64,000 bases of DNA from [Borrelia] tanukii (GCF_030436345.1 NZ_CP124038.1:310001-374000), one strand, 5' to 3'. Shown: positions 9,323-19,543, counted from the first letter of the stretch. Notes: generated from the sequence alone by a model not told the origin. Program-made: numbers and translations.

Positions 9323-9328
9323 TATAAT
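9323..9328 (+). promoter_or_regulatory. Consensus TATAAT -10 element directly before the prenyl synthase ATG
   Basis: A perfect TATAAT lies seven bases before the ATG at 9336. A transcript initiating at the usual distance would begin at or within a base or two of the start codon, and no Shine-Dalgarno sequence is visible. The -35 region at 17-base spacing (near 9300) is weak. Confidence 0.5.
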
Positions 9329-9335
9329 TCTTATT

Positions 9336-10379
9336 ATGCAAAATAAACTATTTTTAAAAAATATTGAAAAAAATATTAATAAAGTCTTTTCAACAACTAA
9401 TTTTCTAAATTTATTCAAAGATAAAGATTTAAAATTTACTCTTAAAATAAAAAGGGAAACCCTTGATTACATTAAAGCACCAGCAATTGAAATCATTAAT
9501 AGAGGCGGAAAACGAATAAGACCGATGATAATGATTCTTTTAGCATACGCATTGGGTTTAAAAGAAAAAAACGACGAATTAATATATAAATTAAGCTTGC
9601 TGCTTGAACTTCCTCATTCTGGAAGTTTGATTATTGATGACATTGAAGACAATTCACTAAAAAGACGCGGCACATCAGCAATACATTTAATCTATGGAAT
9701 AGATAACAGTATAAATGCTGGTAATTTAATTTATTTTTTACCTGCAAAATTAATAGAAAGATCAAATTTAAAAGAAAATCAAAAATTACTAATTTATGAA
9801 AATTTCTTTACTACCCTTTCAAATCTACATCTAGGACAAGGAATTGACATTAAATTTCACAATGAATCGTACATTCCAAGTATTGAAGAATACATTTCTT
9901 TAGTAGAATTAAAAACAGCTTCGCTTTTCGGAATGGCTAGCTTTTTAGCTGCAATACTAACAAATAATGAAGACAAAGCTAAAAAAATTTACAGCACATT
10001 CTTAAAACTTGGCGTTTATTTTCAAATAATAGATGATATTAAAAACATTAAAAATAAAATTAATGGCAAAGAGTTTGGAGACGATTTACTTGAAGGAAAA
10101 AAAAGCTTGCCAATAATTTATTTTTTACAAGAAAAAAAATTTGAACCAAAAATTATTTCAAAGTTTAATCAAATAAAAAATGCTAAAACCGCTACAGCAA
10201 GAAAAGAAATATTCAAACTAACAGAGATGATAAATTCATCAAAATCAATAAAAAACTCAACTATTATTGCCTTGAAATATTTAAACGAGTTTAAAAACGA
10301 ACTAAATTTATACTCATTAACAAATAAATATAAAAATCTGCTAATAGATATTGTTGAACAAATAAAAGAAGGAATATAA
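9336..10379 (+). CDS. Polyprenyl (geranylgeranyl-type) diphosphate synthase, eukaryotic type-III-like
   Basis: Condenses isopentenyl diphosphate with allylic diphosphates to give a prenyl chain for lipid carriers or quinone-like compounds. 347 aa. GGKRIRPM (about 58-65), first aspartate motif DDIED at 101-105 followed by NSLKRRG, LHLGQGIDI (about 164-172), and second motif DDIKN at 233-237. NSxxRRG, LHxGQGxDI and DDxxN in place of DDxxD are features I associate with eukaryotic type-III GGPP synthases rather than typical bacterial ones. The stop overlaps the next ATG. The exact chain length of the product is not determinable. Confidence 0.85.
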   Translation: MQNKLFLKNIEKNINKVFSTTNFLNLFKDKDLKFTLKIKRETLDYIKAPAIEIINRGGKRIRPMIMILLAYALGLKEKNDELIYKLSLLLELPHSGSLIIDDIEDNSLKRRGTSAIHLIYGIDNSINAGNLIYFLPAKLIERSNLKENQKLLIYENFFTTLSNLHLGQGIDIKFHNESYIPSIEEYISLVELKTASLFGMASFLAAILTNNEDKAKKIYSTFLKLGVYFQIIDDIKNIKNKINGKEFGDDLLEGKKSLPIIYFLQEKKFEPKIISKFNQIKNAKTATARKEIFKLTEMINSSKSIKNSTIIALKYLNEFKNELNLYSLTNKYKNLLIDIVEQIKEGI

Positions 10380-11062
10380 TGAAAAAAATAATAATATTGA
10401 CACTTTTTTATGGCCTAGTCCCAAATATTTGCCCTACAATAACATCAAAATTAAAAATCAATGAACAAGCAAATAAACATACGATAGAAAAACTTTACCA
10501 AAAATCAATGTTATTAAAAAATTCAAAAAAATATAACAAAGCCATAGCAAATCTAAAAAAAATAATTAACATGGATCAAAATCAAGTTGATGCTTATCTT
10601 TTGCTTTCAGAATTAGAATATTTAAATAAAAACTGGAAAAAAGCAATTATTAAATCTCAAGATTACTTAAAAATAATAGACTTCAAAGATAGCAAAAACT
10701 TTTTAGACATCTCTTGGGCATACTTTTTAATAGGAGAAGTCGAAAATTCAATGGACTACATAATTAAATTTCTCCAAAGCGAAAAAGAATTGTTTAAAGA
10801 AAATATATTTATAGCAATTGATGCTCTTTTTAAAAAAAGTATTTATCATTTTATAAACAATGAAAATGCAGCATTTAATACAATATTAACCTTAACGTTC
10901 CAATTAGCACTTAATGACGATACTTTATTTATAATTTTTTTAAATAATTTAGAAATAATAAAACAAATACCCTTCTATTATTTCAATAGGGAAAAATTAA
11001 AAGAATTATATCTACAAATTAGTACTCTAAAAACAATTCAAAACACAAAGTGCAGAACTTAA
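10379..11062 (+). CDS. TPR-containing exported protein
   Basis: 227 aa with a short hydrophobic N-terminus (IIILTLFYGLVPNICP), probably a signal peptide or anchor without a clear lipobox. Residues about 35-125 form two to three tetratricopeptide-like helix pairs (for example YNKAIANLKKIINMDQNQVDAY), a protein-protein interaction scaffold. It starts on the last base of the prenyl synthase stop (TAATG), so the two are translationally coupled. It ends one base before the convergent permease gene. Partner unknown. Confidence 0.78.
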   Translation: MKKIIILTLFYGLVPNICPTITSKLKINEQANKHTIEKLYQKSMLLKNSKKYNKAIANLKKIINMDQNQVDAYLLLSELEYLNKNWKKAIIKSQDYLKIIDFKDSKNFLDISWAYFLIGEVENSMDYIIKFLQSEKELFKENIFIAIDALFKKSIYHFINNENAAFNTILTLTFQLALNDDTLFIIFLNNLEIIKQIPFYYFNREKLKELYLQISTLKTIQNTKCRT

Positions 11063-11063
11063 A

Positions 11064-11870
11064 CTAAGATTTATCTTTTTTCTTAATCAACGAAACTAAT
11101 ATATTTATTATTATTGCTACATAAAATGGAAAAGAAAGAGAAAAATAAGAATTTATATACTCTTGAGTACGAAAAAATTGATATTCAAAAAAAACTATCA
11201 AAAAAGAAATTGGAAAAATTAATAAAGGATTTGAAAATGCAATATAAAGAATGCAAATAGCAAGCCAACCATTGTTTAATCCCAAATTATAAGAGTAAGC
11301 TTTAAGATTTACCGCAATAAATGAACCGGCAAGACTTGCCGTTAAAATTGATACAAAAATTGCAAAAGATTTGAAACGATTGCTTATTTTCTCACCCAAA
11401 ATGTCTTCATAATTCCCCGAAGAAATAAATTCGAAAACTGCTCTAATTCTTGAATAACTAATAACATAAACAGTAATAAATAAAAAAATGAAAAAAATAG
11501 TAATAAAAGTAATAATTCCAAAATTCCCAGATAAATTTAAAGTAAAACCAGGAATGAAATTAAAATTACTCTTCATTAAATAATCAACAAGAAAATAACA
11601 AAAAATATTAATGCCTATTCCTGCTATAAAAATATCATAATTTTTCTTTACTATAAAAGATAAAAAAAATCCAAACAAAAAGCTAATAAAAAGAGCAAAA
11701 ATAGTCGACAAAAAAATTCCATATCCAAAATAAATAAAAAAAGATGTTAAAAATATTGAAAGATACGAAATACCCTCAATAGATACATTTAAAAGTCCTA
11801 TTCTTTCTGTATAAAGAGCCCCAAGTGCTAAATACGAAAATACAAGAGCTTGCTCAAAAATACCAAACAT
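11064..11870 (-). CDS. ABC transporter permease, nucleoside/Bmp type (second permease)
   Basis: 268 aa, about eight membrane segments. LNVSIEGISYLSIF near 27-40 matches the branched-chain/nucleoside permease signature (LNLGxEG), and a central ISNRFKSFAIFVSILTASLAGSF segment is the usual coupling-helix region. It is the last gene of a four-gene locus (binding protein, ATPase, permease, permease) and abuts the other permease by one base. Known relatives (YufQ/PnrE-like) import purine nucleosides in spirochaetes; substrate assignment here is by family and gene order. Confidence 0.88.
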   Translation of the reverse strand: MFGIFEQALVFSYLALGALYTERIGLLNVSIEGISYLSIFLTSFFIYFGYGIFLSTIFALFISFLFGFFLSFIVKKNYDIFIAGIGINIFCYFLVDYLMKSNFNFIPGFTLNLSGNFGIITFITIFFIFLFITVYVISYSRIRAVFEFISSGNYEDILGEKISNRFKSFAIFVSILTASLAGSFIAVNLKAYSYNLGLNNGWLAICILYIAFSNPLLIFPISFLIVFFEYQFFRTQEYINSYFSLSFPFYVAIIINILVSLIKKKDKS

Positions 11871-12803
11871 CTACTTTTTCCTAGCTTTAATCAAAAATAA
11901 AGAGAGAAAGATTGCAATTGATTGACACAGCCCAATAAATTCATACTTAAAGTCATAATTTATATTAAGAAAATTATTAAACTCTATTAATATTGAAAAT
12001 AATAGACTAAAAAATAATACATAAATATAATTAAATCCTGAAATTACAGCAACAATTAAACTGCTCCAACCAAGTCCCGAGGTTAGCCCTAAAACCAAAT
12101 ATGGTTTAAAAAACACTACAAACATAGAGCCCGCAAGACCATTTAAAAAGGCGCTACCAAATACAGCAAAAAACTTATATTTAAACTCACTTATATTAAA
12201 AAAAATATCTCTCTTTTTCTTATTGCTTAATATTTCAAGCTGAAGTCCATAAATAGTTTTTCTATGCATAAAAACATAAAAAAGCCAAATTAACACACCA
12301 AATAAAAACAAGTAAATAAGCGATGAATCTAAAGCAAATAAACTATTAATTCTTTTTGTTTGATTAGAAAAACTACCTGTTTTTAACATATTCAAAATAA
12401 ATCCATCTACCAACCTTTGATTTCCATAAGATATTAAAAGGCCTGTTAAGGCTCTATTTAATCCAAAGAAAAAAGTAATAAAAAAAGGAATAAGCCCTAA
12501 AAGTCCTACAAAAAAAGAACTCAAAAATATTAAATATATAAAATTAAAATAGGTTAATCCAAAAAAACTTGAAAATATATAAACTAAAAATGCTCCAAAA
12601 TAAACTTGGCCTTCATTTCCGAGATTTAATGAATTACTCTTAGCGCAGGTGGCAATGCCAGTAGCCATGATTAAAAATAAAATAAAGCGCCAAGATATCA
12701 TCTTGATATAAGAAAATTGAAAAAAATCACCAAAAAAATAGCTAATACTTAATATCAAAAAAGAAAAAATTAATGCAATAAAGCTATTTCTAAACAAGGT
12801 CAT
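11871..12803 (-). CDS. ABC transporter permease, nucleoside/Bmp type (first permease)
   Basis: 310 aa with about eight to nine membrane segments. SNSLNLGNEGQVYFGAF near 57-73 is the canonical LNxGxEG permease block, and LNGLAGSMFVV near 218-228 is typical for this family. The ATG overlaps the stop of the double-ATPase gene by four bases. It should pair with the following permease as a heterodimer. Substrate inferred as purine nucleosides from the family organisation. Confidence 0.9.
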   Translation of the reverse strand: MTLFRNSFIALIFSFLILSISYFFGDFFQFSYIKMISWRFILFLIMATGIATCAKSNSLNLGNEGQVYFGAFLVYIFSSFFGLTYFNFIYLIFLSSFFVGLLGLIPFFITFFFGLNRALTGLLISYGNQRLVDGFILNMLKTGSFSNQTKRINSLFALDSSLIYLFLFGVLIWLFYVFMHRKTIYGLQLEILSNKKKRDIFFNISEFKYKFFAVFGSAFLNGLAGSMFVVFFKPYLVLGLTSGLGWSSLIVAVISGFNYIYVLFFSLLFSILIEFNNFLNINYDFKYEFIGLCQSIAIFLSLFLIKARKK

Positions 12804-14260
12804 AAAAATAGTAATTCCTTTAATTTTTCTTTACTAATCTTTTCTCTAGATACGTTTAATAAAATTTCTCCCATTTTCATTGCCAAAATGTTATCAGAGA
12901 GCAAAAACAATTCATCTAAATTGGAAGTAATCAAAAGAACTGGTTTTTCTTTTGAATAATTACGAATGGCAACAGACATTTCATTATAAGCTTTGTGATC
13001 TAAATTACTTAAAGGAGAAAAACAAATTAAAAAACTTTTTGCAATATACATCTCTCTGTAAAGAGCAAACTTCTTCAAAGTTCCTCCAGAAAATGCTAAA
13101 GATTTAGAATAAAGGATTCTATATATTTTCTCTTCGCTACAAAATTCCATTTTTTTTTTAAAAAAATCTTTAATCTTATTAATGTAAGATTGCCTAATAA
13201 AAATTTTATTTTCAAAATTCATAAATTTAGCTAAAAAATTATCCAATATACTACCATTATCAGGAAATAAATTGCCAATACCTAGGGGTAAAAATCCTGC
13301 TTTACACTCAAAAATATTTATTCGCTCATATCTAATACCATCAATTTTTATGCATCCAACAAAAATAAGTTCTCCTAAGAATAATTTTTCCCACGTTTTA
13401 ATTGTAGCTTCTTCACCAATTATTCCTAAAACACCCCGTTTATTTAAAGAGAAACTAACATCGTATTTCCAAAAATCTTCAAAAAACAGATTAAATTTAA
13501 TAGAATCTTTTTCAAGTTTATTAAAATTAATATTTGTAAAAAACATTTTGTCGCTAGAGGATTCAAGTTTGCTCAAAATTGATTCTTTGTTTATTGTTCT
13601 AAAACATTTTCCATCTTTTAAAACAATAAACTCATCGCTAAATTTTATAGCATCTGTAATCTCACTGTGGGTAATAAAAAGAGAAGCAATTCCTGATTTC
13701 TTAAGCAATACAAGCAATTTTATAAAAGCTTGCGCCTCCTTTTGGGAAAAATAGGCAGCACTTTCGTCAAAAATAATTATTTTTGCATTCTCTTTAAGAG
13801 AAGCAATAATGAGCAAAAAATAAATCTCTTTAATATTTAAATCTTTAATTTTTTTGTCTAGATCAAAAGAAATCTTATAAAATTGCATAAGCCATCTATA
13901 ATACTTATAGGTTTTAGATTTATTCATTGGCATGAAAAATGCATAACCAAACCAATAGATACTTAAATATTCCCATACTCTTAAATTCATTTTCAAATTA
14001 GGAACTTGAGAAACAAGATAAATGCCATTATTTTTAGCTTTATCTACATTCCAATTTTTCTGTTTAATACCATTTACCAATATTTCTCCACTATCAAATT
14101 CAACAATTCCAGCAATAATCTTGGCTAGAGTACTTTTTCCTTCTCCATTTTTACCAACTACTGTAAAAATTTTAACTTCTCCGATTTTTAAATTAATACT
14201 GTCCAAAATAGGCTTATCAATATCTGGGAAATACTTAACTATATTTTTAAACTCTACCAT
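12800..14260 (-). CDS. Double-domain ABC ATPase (RbsA/MglA/YufO type), nucleoside transporter
   Basis: 486 aa fusion of two nucleotide-binding domains. Domain 1 has an intact Walker A, GKNGEGKST at about 36-44, and Walker B with Glu (KIIIFDES, about 159-166), but its signature region reads LNIKEIYFLLI instead of LSxGxxQ. Domain 2 has no usable Walker A (GEEATIKTW near 277-285) but keeps FSGG near 390 followed by FLICFSPLSNLD. In a head-to-tail dimer only one composite ATP site would be complete. It lies between the binding protein (sharing one base) and the first permease. Confidence 0.92.
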   Translation of the reverse strand: MVEFKNIVKYFPDIDKPILDSINLKIGEVKIFTVVGKNGEGKSTLAKIIAGIVEFDSGEILVNGIKQKNWNVDKAKNNGIYLVSQVPNLKMNLRVWEYLSIYWFGYAFFMPMNKSKTYKYYRWLMQFYKISFDLDKKIKDLNIKEIYFLLIIASLKENAKIIIFDESAAYFSQKEAQAFIKLLVLLKKSGIASLFITHSEITDAIKFSDEFIVLKDGKCFRTINKESILSKLESSSDKMFFTNINFNKLEKDSIKFNLFFEDFWKYDVSFSLNKRGVLGIIGEEATIKTWEKLFLGELIFVGCIKIDGIRYERINIFECKAGFLPLGIGNLFPDNGSILDNFLAKFMNFENKIFIRQSYINKIKDFFKKKMEFCSEEKIYRILYSKSLAFSGGTLKKFALYREMYIAKSFLICFSPLSNLDHKAYNEMSVAIRNYSKEKPVLLITSNLDELFLLSDNILAMKMGEILLNVSREKISKEKLKELLFL

Positions 14261-15309
14261 TAATTTTGTTCCAAATTAATTTCTATGCCATTTACACTAA
14301 CCTCTTCTATTTTTTTTAAAAGATCTCTTTTTAACTTTTGACTGGTTCGCTCTAAATAAAAAACATTCGAAATGTTAAATAAAACTCCTTTGTGCTTTAT
14401 ACCAAAAATATCAGAATTACCATAGTTAATCTCTGATTTAAGCGCCTTATCCAAAATATATGAAACATAATATTTTTGATTTGTAATCCCTGACCCAATA
14501 ATATTTTCTTTATTATCCAAATAATTTTCACTATCAAAAAGAATCGCAAAAATATTATTCTCTCTAATAGATGAAAGCACTCCTTCAACAGCAGGTCCTA
14601 CAATAGGAAGTATTACCAAAGCACCCGAATCCTTAATTAAAGAATCTGATAACAATTTAGCTAAATTACTATCATGCCAATTGCCCAAAACTCGATAATA
14701 AACTTCAGAATTCACACCCACATCAAGAATACCTTTTTTGAAATAACGATAAATATAATCTCTCATAATAGGATAATCTTGACCTGCAATAAGAGCAGCA
14801 TTCCCAAAACCAGAATTAAATTCTTTTAAAAAAAGACCTACATAATACCCTAAAATATATGCTTCTTCTGCAACATTATACGAAACTGAATAGGCTTGAT
14901 TGTTGGTGTTTCTTACTAAAGAATCAAAAATGAGAAACTTAGTATAAGGGTAATCACTTGAAACATTATCAACAATATCTTGCATAGCATTATTTGTAGT
15001 TATTAAAAAATCATATTTTTTTGAAGTTAATAATTTTTCAAGCATTTCTATCCACTCACTTTGATTAAATCCAGCTTCTAAAACTTTAATTTCAAGATTT
15101 TTATGCTTTTTTTTAAATTCAAACAAAGAATCATACATCTCTTTATAAGATGGAGATCCTGAAATAATTCCTGGAATAAATAAAGCAATATTTGTTTTAT
15201 TAGAAATATCAACCTTTCGCTTCTTTAAAAAAATTAAATAGACAAATAAATATAAATGAAATATCGTGAATAAAATCCAAAATCCTTTAAAAAACAAATT
15301 TTTACTCAT
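14260..15309 (-). CDS. Bmp/PnrA-family substrate-binding protein, membrane-anchored
   Basis: 349 aa periplasmic binding protein of the Bmp (basic membrane protein) family; known relatives, T. pallidum PnrA (TmpC) and Borrelia BmpA-D, bind purine nucleosides. ALFIPGIISGSPSYKEMYD near 42-60 is the family opening; TTNNAMQDI and GQDYPIMRDYI near 165 are ligand-cleft regions. Unlike the Bmp lipoproteins, the N-terminus (residues about 9-28) is an uncleaved-looking membrane segment with no lipobox cysteine, so it seems anchored by a helix. First gene of the transporter locus. Confidence 0.88.
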   Translation of the reverse strand: MSKNLFFKGFWILFTIFHLYLFVYLIFLKKRKVDISNKTNIALFIPGIISGSPSYKEMYDSLFEFKKKHKNLEIKVLEAGFNQSEWIEMLEKLLTSKKYDFLITTNNAMQDIVDNVSSDYPYTKFLIFDSLVRNTNNQAYSVSYNVAEEAYILGYYVGLFLKEFNSGFGNAALIAGQDYPIMRDYIYRYFKKGILDVGVNSEVYYRVLGNWHDSNLAKLLSDSLIKDSGALVILPIVGPAVEGVLSSIRENNIFAILFDSENYLDNKENIIGSGITNQKYYVSYILDKALKSEINYGNSDIFGIKHKGVLFNISNVFYLERTSQKLKRDLLKKIEEVSVNGIEINLEQN

Positions 15310-15399
15310 AAAGATAATACATCCTTTTTATTAATTATTATTAAATTCACCTAAAGCCAAAAAAGTCAAATAAAAAATGTCAATAATAAGCTATAAAAA

Positions 15400-16491
15400 T
15401 CAAAACTCTTTAGGGCGCAACAAATACAATTCATTAGCATTTAAATTGCTAGTAATATCATCATTTGAACGTCTTAAGTACATCTTTAAAGAATGAATTG
15501 TTTTAAAAAACTTATTTTTTAAAACATTTTTATTAGCTTTGTAATCTTTTAAAAATTTTGAAATAGGATTGTGCACAGTCATTGACTTGTCAAAAAAAGT
15601 AGAAAAATATTTAAAAACATCATCAACAAAATAAAACCTATTAGCCAAATCAACAAAATTATTAAACAGTACACCAATTCTTCCCTTTAAATAATTAATA
15701 TTTTTAATCATATCAATCCTGTTCCCAAGTTTATAATTTTTATCTTCCAAGCTCCATTTTGAATATATAGAATTAAATCTAAAATCTTTTATTAAATAAT
15801 TATACATAGAGTTAAATCTGAAACTATCTTCAATATATTTTAAAATAAAAAAATATAAAAACCCTTTATTTAAAGACATGAAATTATCCTTAGCCATCCT
15901 TATAAAATTTTGATTAACACCCTTTAGAGTGCCTTCATTAACTTTATGTAAAAAAGAATTTCCATTCAAAAACAAAAGACTATTATTGGGAAAAATTAAA
16001 TATTCGGTTTTATCAATGTGCCTGACGCTACCCTTGTAAACATTAATAAAATAATTATTAAAATAATCACTGTTGACATAAAATTTTGACGTATTTTCAG
16101 TTTTAAACAAATTATTATTTATAACAACAGAAAATGAAGATCCTTTGACAATATTATGAATTACAGCATCAACACTTCCTCTAAATAAATATATTTTTGC
16201 ATCTTGCAAATCTTTAAGAGAAGAATAAAACACAAAACTATTTGTATTGGAATAAAAAATTAAATCTGCAGAAATACCGTTTATTTCGTATAAATTTATT
16301 TTGAGCTTTGAATTTTCTCCAACTTCGATAAAATCGTATTCAAAAATTTCGTCATCTAAATCTAGCTTAACAGAAAATGTATTTCTAACAACACCAACTT
16401 TACCTTCTATTTCTTTTACAACTGCTACTTGAGAAAACAGCGCCCTACTTGAAAGCAATATCAAAAGGACAAAATGATATATTCTAAAAAT
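15400..16491 (-). CDS. FecR-domain exported protein with probable ATT start
   Basis: 363 aa if started at ATT 16491. That codon has AGGAG (16502-16498) six bases upstream, and the added residues complete a signal peptide: a basic residue, the hydrophobic run IYHFVLLILL, then ALFSQ as cleavage region. The first standard start in frame is TTG 16464, inside that hydrophobic run, with no ribosome-binding site. The mature N-terminus (about 22-140) looks like a FecR domain: VVKEIEGKVGVVRN opening, GENSKLKINLYEINGI, then FRGSVDAVI. The C-terminal half is helical and unrecognised. Role unknown; the FecR domain is periplasmic or surface-located in other spirochaetes. Confidence 0.7.
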   Translation of the reverse strand: MFRIYHFVLLILLSSRALFSQVAVVKEIEGKVGVVRNTFSVKLDLDDEIFEYDFIEVGENSKLKINLYEINGISADLIFYSNTNSFVFYSSLKDLQDAKIYLFRGSVDAVIHNIVKGSSFSVVINNNLFKTENTSKFYVNSDYFNNYFINVYKGSVRHIDKTEYLIFPNNSLLFLNGNSFLHKVNEGTLKGVNQNFIRMAKDNFMSLNKGFLYFFILKYIEDSFRFNSMYNYLIKDFRFNSIYSKWSLEDKNYKLGNRIDMIKNINYLKGRIGVLFNNFVDLANRFYFVDDVFKYFSTFFDKSMTVHNPISKFLKDYKANKNVLKNKFFKTIHSLKMYLRRSNDDITSNLNANELYLLRPKEF

Positions 16492-16630
16492 ATAGTTCTC
16501 CTGATCTTTGAAAAACTTATAAGCTTAATTATACCTTGTTTTACATAAATTTATTACACTTTGAACAATGATGAAAAAGAACTATAATTTAATTTAAGGA
16601 TTAAAAATATTAAGTTTTTTTAAGTTTTTA

Positions 16631-16659
16631 TTGACATACTATTATTGCTATAATAATAA
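16631..16659 (+). promoter_or_regulatory. Probable promoter of the LysM lipoprotein gene
   Basis: A perfect TTGACA at 16631-16636 is followed by AT-rich sequence with TATAAT at 16649-16654 (12-base spacing) and a TAATAA at the ideal 17-base spacing (16654-16659). Transcription would leave a leader of roughly 110 bases before the lipoprotein ATG. The exact -10 is uncertain. Confidence 0.45.
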
Positions 16660-16729
16660 AATAGCAAAAAAAAGGAACGTTAATATTTAGAGGTTCTTAC
16701 TTTAAAGATAATAGAAGCCAAGTTGTTAA

Positions 16730-17916
<1,187 letters not shown>

Positions 17917-17931
17917 AGAAAAAACAATCTT

Positions 17932-17970
17932 ATAGCAAGGCCTAAGGGCCTTGCTATCTTATTTTATATT
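17932..17970 (+). terminator. Rho-independent terminator after the LysM lipoprotein
   Basis: A perfect 11-bp stem (17932-17942 with 17947-17957), loop TAAG, GC-rich core GCAAGGCC/GGCCTTGC, followed by a T-rich stretch. The strongest terminator in the window. Confidence 0.9.
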
Positions 17971-18012
17971 TAATAAAATTAAATAATAAAAACATTCTAA
18001 AAGAGACAGGAA

Positions 18013-18378
18013 ATGAAGAAACTAACATTATTAAGCTTAATACTTATTTCATGCTATACAATTAACTTAGAGAAATTAACAAAAGAAACTCCTTATGAGG
18101 TTTACCTTAGAGAAGCTCAAAAGGCTATCAATGTTAATGATTACAACTCTGCATTAAAAGCATACGAAAAAATGATTCAAAATTTCGCTCACAATCCAAA
18201 TGTAGTTGCTACTGGTAAATATGAAATTGCATTCATATACTACACAATAAACAAAACAGAAAAAGCAAAAAAAATATTTGAAGAGCTAATAGAAAATAAA
18301 ATGGAAATGCCCAAATGGATTAAGCCTTTGGCTAAAAAAATATTAAATAAAATAGAAAATAATAATTTAAAAAAATAA
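18013..18378 (+). CDS. BamD-like TPR lipoprotein (BB0324-type)
   Basis: 121 aa. Signal peptide with lipobox LISC, lipidation Cys at residue 14. The mature part carries about two TPR units (YLREAQKAINVNDYNSALKA, then ATGKYEIAFIYYTINKTEKA). From recall, the B. burgdorferi homologue co-purifies with BamA and is viewed as a short BamD counterpart; E. coli BamD is about twice as long with five TPRs. It is separated from the LysM gene by a terminator and ends six bases before the convergent vWA gene. Confidence 0.85.
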   Translation: MKKLTLLSLILISCYTINLEKLTKETPYEVYLREAQKAINVNDYNSALKAYEKMIQNFAHNPNVVATGKYEIAFIYYTINKTEKAKKIFEELIENKMEMPKWIKPLAKKILNKIENNNLKK

Positions 18379-18384
18379 AGATTT

Positions 18385-19494
18385 TTACTGAAATATTATT
18401 CCATAAATTGTAATATCTTTTTCCTTTGCAGAATTGATAACATCCTCATAAACAACAGACCCTCTTGGATATTCATGAGGAGGAGCATCCCCTATGACAA
18501 TAACAAATCTTCTTTCTGCTCGCCAATCAAACTGAGTTACGGCAGCATCAATCCCCTCAAACACAGCTTCTGGATAATCTCCACCACCACCAACATTAAC
18601 ATATTTAAGAATATTATTTAAATAAGGAATCGTATTAAAATCAAAAGCTTTGGTTAAAAAATCTTCAAGATAGTCTTTATAAAAAACAAGACCTATTCTA
18701 TAAGATTTAAACTTTTGTAATTGGGGCTCTATTATTGAAAATAAATGCTCTTTTAGAATCTCAATATTACTTTTCATACTGTCAGTAACATCAACAACAA
18801 GAACTAGATCTAAATCATAAACTGAATCTTCTGAGTTTTTTAAAATTTTTTTTATTTTATCAACAATATCAATGCCATCCTTAGCAATAACAACTTCATC
18901 CGAAAATTTTGTAAAAGTATCCTTTAATTCATTAAATTCAATTTTCCCTTGATTTTGATCATCCTTGAAAAGCAATTCATAAGCATTGTCTTGATATTTG
19001 CCTAAATAATCATTATATTTTTTCTCAAAAGATCTTATAGAAAACCAAAAGGGCTCTTTTTTATTTTTTAATATTTCTAAATCAATCTCACCACTTCTTG
19101 TCGAAAAATTTGGAAATCCATATTTTAATTTTTTTGGAATCAATATATGAAAAGCTTCTCCAAACTTCTTATTAGGAACAGGCGTAGAAGATGTTAATGA
19201 CAAAAGTTCTTTATTTTTGATAACTCTTCCATTTAAAATTCGAATTTCATCTCCATTAACCTTATTATAGCTTAATGTACGAAATGAATAAGTAGCCACA
19301 TCTTTTTTCTTATCGGGAATTTCAAAAGACTCTGTCAATATTACTGATTTAATTGAAGGTTTTTTTCTAATAAAAAGATGAAATCCCTCTTCATGGGCCT
19401 CAACATAAACATCATCAATGCCAATTTTCAAAGAACCATCTTCAAGTCCAAACAAATAAAAGCTAATAAAAAAAAATAAAAAAATTTTCTTCAT
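18385..19494 (-). CDS. Exported von Willebrand factor A domain protein
   Basis: 369 aa with a signal peptide (KKIFLFFFISFYLFG). Residues about 20-200 are unrecognised and strand-rich. From about 226 to the end is a vWA domain: LDLVLVVDVTDSMKSNIE carries the MIDAS-type DxTxS (235-239), and later RRFVIVIGDAPPHEYPRGS keeps the metal-site Asp. Such domains bind proteins through a divalent metal. The C-terminus ends right after the last strand (KDITIYGIIFQ). Convergent with the BamD-like gene, 42 bases after the large TPR gene in the same direction. Partner unknown. Confidence 0.85.
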   Translation of the reverse strand: MKKIFLFFFISFYLFGLEDGSLKIGIDDVYVEAHEEGFHLFIRKKPSIKSVILTESFEIPDKKKDVATYSFRTLSYNKVNGDEIRILNGRVIKNKELLSLTSSTPVPNKKFGEAFHILIPKKLKYGFPNFSTRSGEIDLEILKNKKEPFWFSIRSFEKKYNDYLGKYQDNAYELLFKDDQNQGKIEFNELKDTFTKFSDEVVIAKDGIDIVDKIKKILKNSEDSVYDLDLVLVVDVTDSMKSNIEILKEHLFSIIEPQLQKFKSYRIGLVFYKDYLEDFLTKAFDFNTIPYLNNILKYVNVGGGGDYPEAVFEGIDAAVTQFDWRAERRFVIVIGDAPPHEYPRGSVVYEDVINSAKEKDITIYGIIFQ

Positions 19495-19543
19495 AAGGAA
19501 ACCACCCTATAAACAACTCAAAACCAATAAATAAGGCCTATAA

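Noticed and set aside
13272..13754. 160-codon plus-strand frame within the double ATPase gene
   Set aside because: Antisense shadow of a well-supported ABC ATPase; the protein pattern is the complement of its codons.
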